This document shows positions 1 through 4,692 of a stretch of 6,855 bases of DNA, piece after piece. This DNA is from Frankiaceae bacterium (GTDB taxonomy: Bacteria; Actinomycetota; Actinomycetes; JAFAQI01): assembly GCA_030840545.1 (NCBI GenBank), contig JAVEEH010000149.1, positions 1 to 6,855 on the forward strand, written 5' to 3'. Each line of letters starts with the position of its first letter. The first letter of the stretch is position 1. Below the pieces are notes generated by a model. It worked only from the letters and a program-made list of their open reading frames with translations. It searched no databases and was not told the DNA's origin. The position numbers and the translations under genes were made by a program.

Positions 1-466
1 CGTAGGCCGGCCACGCCACGCTGGCGTCGAAGTCGAGCCCGACGATCGACCCGCCCCCGTCCATGGCCGGCAGCGCCGCGCGTGACAGTGACGCCAGCGA
101 GTAGGTCGACACCTGCACCGCCGTCGCGACATCCGCCCACGACGCCGTGAGGAAGTTGCCGCCCAGCGCGGCCTCAGGGGCGAACCCGATCGCGTGCAGC
201 ACCCCGTCGCAGCCGCCGAGCCGGTCGCGCAGCACCCGCGCCAAGCCGTCGAGGTGGCCCTCGTCTGTCACGTCGAGCTCGACGACCTCGGCTGCTTGCG
301 GCAGCCGTCCGGCGATGCGGGTGGTGATTGACAACCCGCGACCGAACCCGGACAACAGGATCTGCGCGCCTTGCTCCTGCGCAAGCCTCGCCACCGCGAA
401 AGCGATGGACGCCTCGGTGAGCACTCCGGTGACGAGCAGGCGCTTACCTGCAAGAAGGCCGGTCAC
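1..466 (-). CDS. fabI: Enoyl-[acyl-carrier-protein] reductase, FabI/InhA type (3' part outside the window)
   Basis: This enzyme reduces trans-2-enoyl-ACP to acyl-ACP with NAD(P)H, the last step of each type II fatty-acid elongation cycle, in the cytoplasm. The N-terminal part aligns with M. tuberculosis InhA over its whole visible length: TGLLAGKRLLVTG, then EASIAF (InhA S20/I21), AQEQGAQ, a Phe at residue 41 as in InhA, ELDV, an HAIGF block and VGLDFD before PAY. The PAY tyrosine, equivalent to InhA Tyr158, is the last complete codon (bases 2-4), so the catalytic Lys and the C-terminal half are missing only because the window ends. I chose the GTG at 464-466: it reproduces the InhA N-terminus (MTGLL) and has AGGA 8 nt upstream. 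An in-frame ATG at 473-475 has its AGG directly abutting and is the alternative. It lies 40 nt downstream of fabG, probably in one operon. Residue 92 is Ala where InhA has Ser94. Seen: motifs. Known: family function. Confidence 0.93.
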   Translation of the reverse strand, partial: MTGLLAGKRLLVTGVLTEASIAFAVARLAQEQGAQILLSGFGRGLSITTRIAGRLPQAAEVVELDVTDEGHLDGLARVLRDRLGGCDGVLHAIGFAPEAALGGNFLTASWADVATAVQVSTYSLASLSRAALPAMDGGGSIVGLDFDASVAWPAY

Positions 467-474
467 GGCGGGCA

Positions 475-478
475 TCCT
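475..478 (-). promoter_or_regulatory. Ribosome binding site supporting the GTG start of fabI
   Basis: On the minus strand, AGGA sits 8 nt before the GTG at 464-466. The same bases directly abut, and partly overlap, the upstream ATG at 473-475, which is too close to work as a Shine-Dalgarno for that ATG. fabG has the same AGGATGC arrangement before its own start. This favours the GTG as the fabI start. Confidence 0.5.
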
Positions 479-506
479 GTCACGTCCGGCAAGGCGCCCG
501 GAGCGG

Positions 507-1211
507 TCAGTGACCCATCCCGAGGCCGCCGTCGACCGGGATGACGGCTCCCGTCACGTAGGCCGCCGAGTCGCTCGCGAGCCAGGTGACGACACCGGCC
601 ACCTCCTCGACCGTCGCATAGCGTCCGAGCGGGATCTGGCCCAGCAGCTCCGCCCGTCGCTCAGCCGGCAGCGTCGCTGTCATGTCCGTCTCGACGAAAC
701 CCGGCGCGACGACGTTGGCGGTGATGCTTCGGCTCCCCAGCTCGCGCGCGATCGACCGGGCCAGGCCGACGAGGCCGGCCTTCGAGGCTGCGTAGTTGGC
801 CTGACCGGCCGACCCCGACAACCCGACGACGCTTGACACGAACACCATCCGTCCCCGGCGCAGCCGCAGCATGCTGCGCGCCGCCCGCTTGGCCACCCGG
901 TAGGAGCCGGTGAGATTGGTGGCGATGACATCCGACCAGTCCTCCTCGCTCATCCGCAGCAGCAACGTGTCCCGCGTCACTCCGGCGTTGGCAACGAGCA
1001 CCTCGACCGGACCGTGCGCCTCCTCGGCCGCCGCGAACGCGGTGTCAACCTCCTCGGGGTCCGTCACGTCGCAGTGGACGCCGAGCAGACCGTCCGGCAC
1101 CGCACTGCCCCGATGAGTGACTGCGACAGCGTCTCCGCCGGCGGCGAAAGCCCGGGCGATGGCGAGCCCGATGCCGCGGTTGCCGCCTGTGACGAGCACC
1201 GATCGAGCCAT
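507..1211 (-). CDS. fabG: 3-oxoacyl-[acyl-carrier-protein] reductase, FabG1/MabA type
   Basis: This short-chain dehydrogenase (234 aa) reduces 3-oxoacyl-ACP to 3-hydroxyacyl-ACP with NADPH in type II fatty-acid synthesis. The visible SDR signature is complete. The cofactor-binding TGGNRGIG is at residues 8-15, NAG at 75-77, the structural Asn at 99, the catalytic Ser at 127, and YxxxK with Tyr140 and Lys144. The APGFVETDM block and the C-terminal VDGGLGMGH end follow. SVLVTGGNRGIGLAIA and GPVEVLV are nearly identical to M. tuberculosis MabA, which has a longer N-terminus. The ATG at 1209-1211 is preferred because AGGA lies 7 nt upstream and the protein then begins just before the first beta strand. 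An ATG 18 nt further upstream (1227-1229) has no good ribosome site. The gene is followed by fabI, the mabA-inhA order known from actinobacteria, so co-transcription is likely. It is divergent from the STAS gene. Identity is secure; whether it serves general fatty-acid synthesis or very long chains cannot be judged here. Confidence 0.95.
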   Translation of the reverse strand: MARSVLVTGGNRGIGLAIARAFAAGGDAVAVTHRGSAVPDGLLGVHCDVTDPEEVDTAFAAAEEAHGPVEVLVANAGVTRDTLLLRMSEEDWSDVIATNLTGSYRVAKRAARSMLRLRRGRMVFVSSVVGLSGSAGQANYAASKAGLVGLARSIARELGSRSITANVVAPGFVETDMTATLPAERRAELLGQIPLGRYATVEEVAGVVTWLASDSAAYVTGAVIPVDGGLGMGH

Positions 1212-1385
1212 GCGCGCATCCTGCCGCATCTGCCGGCATCCGCCGGTCGGCCTATCGCTGTCGGGGCCGAGCGCGGGAAGGTGTCCAGCCCGATCGAAGC
1301 CCGCAACGGCGTCCGCACGGCCGTGTGACAGCCCGGCGCACCGACCGATGGTTGTGGTGACGGGCGACGACGGTGGGAGACGGAC
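1212..1385. other. Divergent intergenic region between fabG and the STAS gene
   Basis: This 174-bp non-coding stretch must hold the promoters for fabG (leftwards) and for the STAS gene (rightwards), because the two genes point away from each other. I could not find a convincing -35/-10 pair in either direction. The best rightward candidate is GTGACA at 1325-1330 with GATGGT at 1347-1352, which is a poor match. A 10-bp palindrome (CACGGCCGTG) lies at 1316-1325. The STAS gene has a good ribosome site, GGGAG at 1375-1379, 6 nt before its ATG. Confidence 0.6.
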
Positions 1386-1790
1386 ATGTCGGTGACTCCG
1401 ATGCTCGAAACGGCTGGCCGGGTCGAGTGCACGCATCTGGCGGACGGCAAGCTCGTGCGGCTGCTCGGGTGTCTCGGCGACATGCAGCTCGTCGGGCTGC
1501 GACTGGCCCTCCTCACGCCGCTCGCCGAGGACTGCCGCGACGTGGTGGTCGATGCCGGTGAGGTCACGGACATCACCGACGAGGCCGTCGCGATCCTGAT
1601 CGCGGCTCGGGACTGGACGGAGTTCAGTGGCGCACGGCTGCTGATGTCGCGCTGCGCGCCTGCGCTCGAGCGAGCACTCGCGGAGCTCGCGTTCAGCGAG
1701 GCTCTTCCCCGGCTGTCGCCGCTCGCCGGCCCGGCCATGGCTGTCGCTGCCGCCGCGGCGGTGCCGTCACCCCGCCGGGCGGCCGACTGA
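1386..1790 (+). CDS. Stand-alone STAS-domain protein (anti-sigma factor antagonist-like)
   Basis: This is a small protein (134 aa) made almost entirely of one STAS-like fold, the domain of anti-anti-sigma factors such as SpoIIAA/RsbV and of related signalling proteins. The pattern seen is an N-terminal strand pair around residues 12-28, a helix near 33-49, then a hydrophobic strand (VVVDAGEV, 53-60) leading into TDITDEAVAILIAA (61-74). Next come a strand at 83-88 and a helix (APALERALAEL). The strand-loop-helix at 53-74 matches the position where SpoIIAA-type proteins carry DSSG with the phosphorylated serine. Here the loop reads D62-I63-T64-D65, so the Ser is Ile, though Thr64 is adjacent. 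No kinase, phosphatase or sigma factor gene lies next to it, so its partner is unknown. Ala/Pro-rich residues 114-133 form a probable flexible tail. The start is supported by GGGAG 6 nt upstream. The fold is inferred from pattern and not from close homology, so a diverged or unrelated small protein remains possible. Confidence 0.75.
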   Translation: MSVTPMLETAGRVECTHLADGKLVRLLGCLGDMQLVGLRLALLTPLAEDCRDVVVDAGEVTDITDEAVAILIAARDWTEFSGARLLMSRCAPALERALAELAFSEALPRLSPLAGPAMAVAAAAAVPSPRRAAD

Positions 1791-1792
1791 CG

Positions 1793-1819
1793 GACCGCGA
1801 ACGGCGCGCGACTGCGGTC
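1793..1819. terminator. Weak hairpin between convergent genes (possible shared terminator)
   Basis: The STAS gene and the transporter gene end tail-to-tail with 27 bp between them. GACCGC (1793-1798) and GCGGTC (1814-1819) form a perfect 6-bp inverted repeat with a 15-nt loop, and the right arm overlaps the transporter's stop codon. There is no T-tract on either strand, so as an intrinsic terminator it is weak. The pairing may be chance in such GC-rich DNA. Confidence 0.25.
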
Positions 1820-3293
1820 AGATGACCGCGAAGCTGCGCGCGGCGAGACCCAACCCGACGGCGACGACCAACCCACCGGTGACCAGCGGTGTGGCCGCGG
1901 TCAGCCGCCGGGCGAGACGCAGGCGGGCGAGCCGGCCACTCCATCGGTCGGACAGCCGCACGGCGAGCAGGCCGGCTCCGGTGAGCGTCGCTGCCATCCC
2001 GATGCCGTAGGTCAGCACCAGCACCACGCCGAAGACGGTGCGCCCGAGCGCAACGGCCCCCAGCAGCACGACGAGTGCCGATGGCGACGGCACCAGCCCG
2101 CCGGCGACCCCCATGCCGACGAGTCCGGCACGGCCGAGCCGTTGCGGGCGCGGGTGGCCGTGGCCGTGGCCGGGTTCGTGCCCGTGGTCGTGCCCGTGGT
2201 CGTGCTCGTGCCCGTGTTCGTGTTCGTGTTCGTGGTCGCGGTGGGCGCGACGGCGGCGGATCGCGCTCGTGAGCAGTCCGACGCCGATGGTGGCGACCAG
2301 CAGCCCCGAGACGATGCCGAGGTCGCCGAGCACCCGGTCACCGGCCAGCGACGAGGAGGCGGTGAGCGCGAGACCCAGCACGAGGACACCGGCCGTGTGC
2401 GTCGCGGTGACCGTCGCGCCGACGACGACGGCGTCCCGGACGGTGCCGCGCTTGCCCGCGAGATAGGCCGCCATCACGGTCTTGCCGTGCCCGGGCAGGG
2501 CCGCGTGGGACGCGCCGAGCAACAGGCTGACCAGCACCGCGAGCAGACCGACGCCGAGGGTCAGGTGACGAGCACCGGCGAGGCCGGAGAAGGTGCGGTT
2601 GAGCCGCTCGACCAGCCGGGCGACCGGTCCGGCGCCGGGCACGGCAGCGATCCCCCGGGCAAAGGTCGACAGGCCGTCGCCGGGCAGCACCGAGAAGGTG
2701 GCCGTCCGCACGTCGAGCGGGGAGGACAGCAGGTCGTTCGGGTAGTGCAGCAACTGGTCGCTGACGCTCATCGCCGGCACCGGCGACCGGTCGAGGTGGA
2801 CGCCCCGGCCGACGGCGGTCAGCTCACGCCAGCCGATGCGGTCGCTGCGATAGCCGTCGGTGAAGCCGACCTGCGTGCGACCGGCGGCGAGATCGCTGCG
2901 GGCGAACGACGTGCACACGAGCCGCGATGTCGGCAGGCCCGCGGCGCCCGGACGCAACTGGTACGACGACGACATGCCGGACAGCGTTGTCGCCATCCCG
3001 TCCACCGACAGCGAGAGATGCCGGACGACGTCGACACACATCCGGCCGGCGTAACGCTGGCGTTCGGCTGCCCCGAGCACACCGTCGTGGTTGGCATCGA
3101 CACTCGAGCGAGCCTGCGTCGTCGGGATCTCTGCCGAGTCGACGACGGACAGCACGTCGACCCGGTCGCTGCGCAACGTGAGTCCGTCGTAGTGGTTGAC
3201 GGTGAAGTTGCCGAGCGGATGCGCACTCGCGGCAACCGCCGGACCGACGACCAGGGCCGCTGTGACGAGTCCGACGACCGCGAACCGCTTCAT
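1818..3293 (-). CDS. NicO/RcnA-family nickel/cobalt transporter with extracytoplasmic EF-hand domain and His-rich loop
   Basis: This is a 491-aa membrane protein. A Sec signal peptide (1-24, ending ASA) precedes a predicted extracytoplasmic domain (25-235) that begins HPLGNFTVNHY. That domain contains a canonical EF-hand loop at 66-77 (Asp66, Asn68, Asp70, Gly71, Leu73, Glu77) and two cysteines (86, 127) that could pair. Residues 240-491 form about six membrane helices with the family motifs: HAALPGHGKT (His263, His269), THT at 298-300, and GGLVPSPSA at 398-406. These align with HGLEPGHSKT, SHT and GGLIPCPAA of E. coli RcnA, a nickel/cobalt exporter. A loop at 351-380 has 14 His in 30 residues and lies at the same place as RcnA's His-rich loop. 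The start ATG overlaps the stop of the upstream TPR gene (ATGA), and there is only a weak ribosome site, so translation is probably coupled. Family membership is solid. Metal identity and direction (uptake or efflux) are not shown. RcnA has Cys where this protein has Ser403. Confidence 0.88.
   Translation of the reverse strand: MKRFAVVGLVTAALVVGPAVAASAHPLGNFTVNHYDGLTLRSDRVDVLSVVDSAEIPTTQARSSVDANHDGVLGAAERQRYAGRMCVDVVRHLSLSVDGMATTLSGMSSSYQLRPGAAGLPTSRLVCTSFARSDLAAGRTQVGFTDGYRSDRIGWRELTAVGRGVHLDRSPVPAMSVSDQLLHYPNDLLSSPLDVRTATFSVLPGDGLSTFARGIAAVPGAGPVARLVERLNRTFSGLAGARHLTLGVGLLAVLVSLLLGASHAALPGHGKTVMAAYLAGKRGTVRDAVVVGATVTATHTAGVLVLGLALTASSSLAGDRVLGDLGIVSGLLVATIGVGLLTSAIRRRRAHRDHEHEHEHGHEHDHGHDHGHEPGHGHGHPRPQRLGRAGLVGMGVAGGLVPSPSALVVLLGAVALGRTVFGVVLVLTYGIGMAATLTGAGLLAVRLSDRWSGRLARLRLARRLTAATPLVTGGLVVAVGLGLAARSFAVI
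2154..2243 (-). repeat. Tandem short repeat encoding the His-rich loop of the transporter
   Basis: This stretch is built of degenerate 6-bp units, mainly alternating CAC with GAG, GAC or GGG on the coding strand, including a 12-bp unit repeated in tandem. It encodes residues 351-380, where His alternates with Glu, Asp or Gly. Such a tract can expand or contract by slippage in steps of 6 bp without breaking the frame. In metal transporters, loops like this bind Ni, Co or Zn and may buffer or sense the metal. Confidence 0.8.
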
Positions 3294-4606
3294 CGCGTCA
3301 CCGCCGTGGCTTCGAGCAGGCGCCGCGCGACCGGCGCCGCCAACGGGTCGAACTGCGGGTTGATGCGCAATGCGGCAGCAACATCCCGGTGCGCCGCGCG
3401 CCGCTGACCGAGGACGCTTTCGATGACGCCGCGATGGAAGTGGAACAGCGCGCTGCGCATGCCGGTCTGCAGTGCCCGGTCGGCGGCGACGAGTGCGGCG
3501 CGATCCCGCCCGGCCCGATGCAACGCCCACGCATAGGCGTCGTAGCTCTCCAGGAAGGGTCGGGTGCGCAGGGCCGCCGACCCGGCCGCGACGGCGGTCG
3601 CGGGGGCGCCATGGTCGGCTTCGAACAATGTCTGGTCGGTGTCCAACGTGACGCCGTTCGCGACGAACAGCTTCTCCTCCGCGCGGAACACGTCGTACTG
3701 CTGCCGCGCGGCCCGCGTCCGGCCCAGCGACTGCAACAGGCGTCCGTACTCGAGCACGTACGTCGGCTGGGGCACCTCGGCGACGACGACCGCGAAGTCG
3801 CGCCGGGCGGCGGACGTGCGTCCGAGAGCAGCTTCCGCCTTCGCACGACCTTCGCGGAGCGCCGCATAGCCGGAGTCGGCGGCGAGGCCGGCGTCGTACT
3901 GGCGCAAGGCGGCCTGCGGATGGCCGGCGGTCAGCGCGAGCTCGCCGAGGTAGTAGCGCGCGAAGGCCGTCCCGGCAGGATCGACGGCGTGCGCCAGGGC
4001 GAGGCGCATGAACGTCCGGGCGGCCGGCACGTCGCCACGCAGCTCGGCCGCATACGACAGCCGAGCCTCCGCGTCGGCTCCGGGCCGCAGCAGCTCCATC
4101 TTCCGGGCGGCGGCAGCGGCGGCGCTGTAGCGGCCGAGCTGGGTGAGGGCGTCCGCGCGGGCTCCGTAGAGAACCGCGCTCTGCGGGTCGATGGCGAGAC
4201 CGCGACGGGCCCACGTCAAGGCGCCCCGGAAGTCATGACGAGCGGCGGCGAGTGCGGCCTGGCCGGCCATCGCCACGAAGTTGCCGGACCGCTGCAAGCT
4301 CAAGGAGCGCAGCAGGGCGGCCTGCGCCTTCGGGTAGTAGGTGGGGTCGACCGTCGCCTTCGCCTGCTCCACGTAGGCGAGACCCAGCCCGGCCCACGCC
4401 TGCCAGTCGCCGGGCACCTGCCTCAGGTGCTGCTGCGTCCGGGTGAGCCCGCTGTCAGCCGCAGCAGGGGTCGGGGACACGGACGTGGTCGGGCGCACGG
4501 GCACGCGCGCGGACGACGGCGGGATCGCCAGGGCGACAGCGGCGACCGCCAGGCAGCTGGCACCTGTCGCCACCAGGGCGCGACTGCGGGTCTGGGAGGT
4601 CGACAT
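3290..4606 (-). CDS. TPR-repeat protein with N-terminal signal/anchor sequence
   Basis: This 438-aa protein has a short basic N-terminus and one hydrophobic segment (about 11-29), either an uncleaved anchor or a signal peptide with possible cleavage after Ala33. A Pro/Ser/Thr-rich linker (30-50) follows, then tetratricopeptide helix pairs to the end. Clear repeats lie near 67-101, 108-141, 142-175, 215-245, 353-386 and 387-420, with degenerate copies between, about nine or ten in all. The typical W/Y-G/A-A-P spacing is visible, for example WAGLGLAYVEQ and RGLAIDP. TPR solenoids bind protein partners; no catalytic motif is seen. The location predicts an extracytoplasmic scaffold acting with the neighbouring secreted DUF4331 protein and transporter. 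The ATG at 4604-4606 is chosen because it places the basic region and hydrophobic segment at the start and has GGA 8 nt upstream. An ATG at 4613-4615 is the alternative. The frame stays open further upstream into the DUF4331 gene, which is not meaningful. Its stop overlaps the transporter start by ATGA. The exact role is unknown. Confidence 0.85.
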   Translation of the reverse strand: MSTSQTRSRALVATGASCLAVAAVALAIPPSSARVPVRPTTSVSPTPAAADSGLTRTQQHLRQVPGDWQAWAGLGLAYVEQAKATVDPTYYPKAQAALLRSLSLQRSGNFVAMAGQAALAAARHDFRGALTWARRGLAIDPQSAVLYGARADALTQLGRYSAAAAAARKMELLRPGADAEARLSYAAELRGDVPAARTFMRLALAHAVDPAGTAFARYYLGELALTAGHPQAALRQYDAGLAADSGYAALREGRAKAEAALGRTSAARRDFAVVVAEVPQPTYVLEYGRLLQSLGRTRAARQQYDVFRAEEKLFVANGVTLDTDQTLFEADHGAPATAVAAGSAALRTRPFLESYDAYAWALHRAGRDRAALVAADRALQTGMRSALFHFHRGVIESVLGQRRAAHRDVAAALRINPQFDPLAAPVARRLLEATAVTR

Positions 4607-4636
4607 GCGCGGCATCCGATCGGTCGACGGGGGTGA

Positions 4637-4679
4637 GGCACCGGTGGTGGGCCAGGCGGGACGGTCCACCACCGGTGCC
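4637..4679. repeat. Perfect 14-bp inverted repeat (strong hairpin) between the DUF4331 and TPR genes
   Basis: GGCACCGGTGGTGG at 4637-4650 is the exact reverse complement of 4666-4679, separated by a 15-nt loop. It occupies the middle of the 86-nt gap between the DUF4331 stop and the TPR start. As RNA it would form a very stable GC-rich stem. There is no following T-tract on either strand, so it is not a classic intrinsic terminator. It could be an attenuator, a 3'-end stabiliser of the DUF4331 message, or a protein-binding palindrome. Confidence 0.8.
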
Positions 4680-4692
4680 GGGGACTGCTGGG

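Noticed and set aside
147..836. 229-codon plus-strand frame across fabI and fabG
   Set aside because: Antisense to two firmly identified genes, with low-complexity Arg/Pro-rich translation.
1316..1325. 10-bp palindrome CACGGCCGTG in the fabG-STAS divergent region as an operator
   Set aside because: Palindromes of this length are expected several times by chance in a GC-rich window of this size. There is no second copy or clear promoter nearby.
2142..3407. 421-codon plus-strand open frame with a Val-rich hydrophobic start, opposite the transporter
   Set aside because: The apparent hydrophobic segment is only the antisense reading of the His-rich repeat (CAC becomes GTG). The rest is Arg/Gly/Asp-rich low-information sequence.
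1818..4214. 798-codon minus-strand frame suggesting a fusion of an extra N-terminal part to the transporter
   Set aside because: The extra 307 residues are an out-of-frame reading of the TPR gene, low-complexity and Arg-rich. A signal peptide begins at the ATG at 3293.
4550..4553. Cys18 of the TPR protein as a lipobox cysteine
   Set aside because: The cysteine lies inside the hydrophobic segment, with much of that segment after it. A lipoprotein cysteine should follow it, and no L-x-x-C context fits.
3389..4636. 415-codon plus-strand open frame opposite the TPR gene
   Set aside because: Shadow frame of the TPR gene: Gly/Arg-rich and without recognisable domains.
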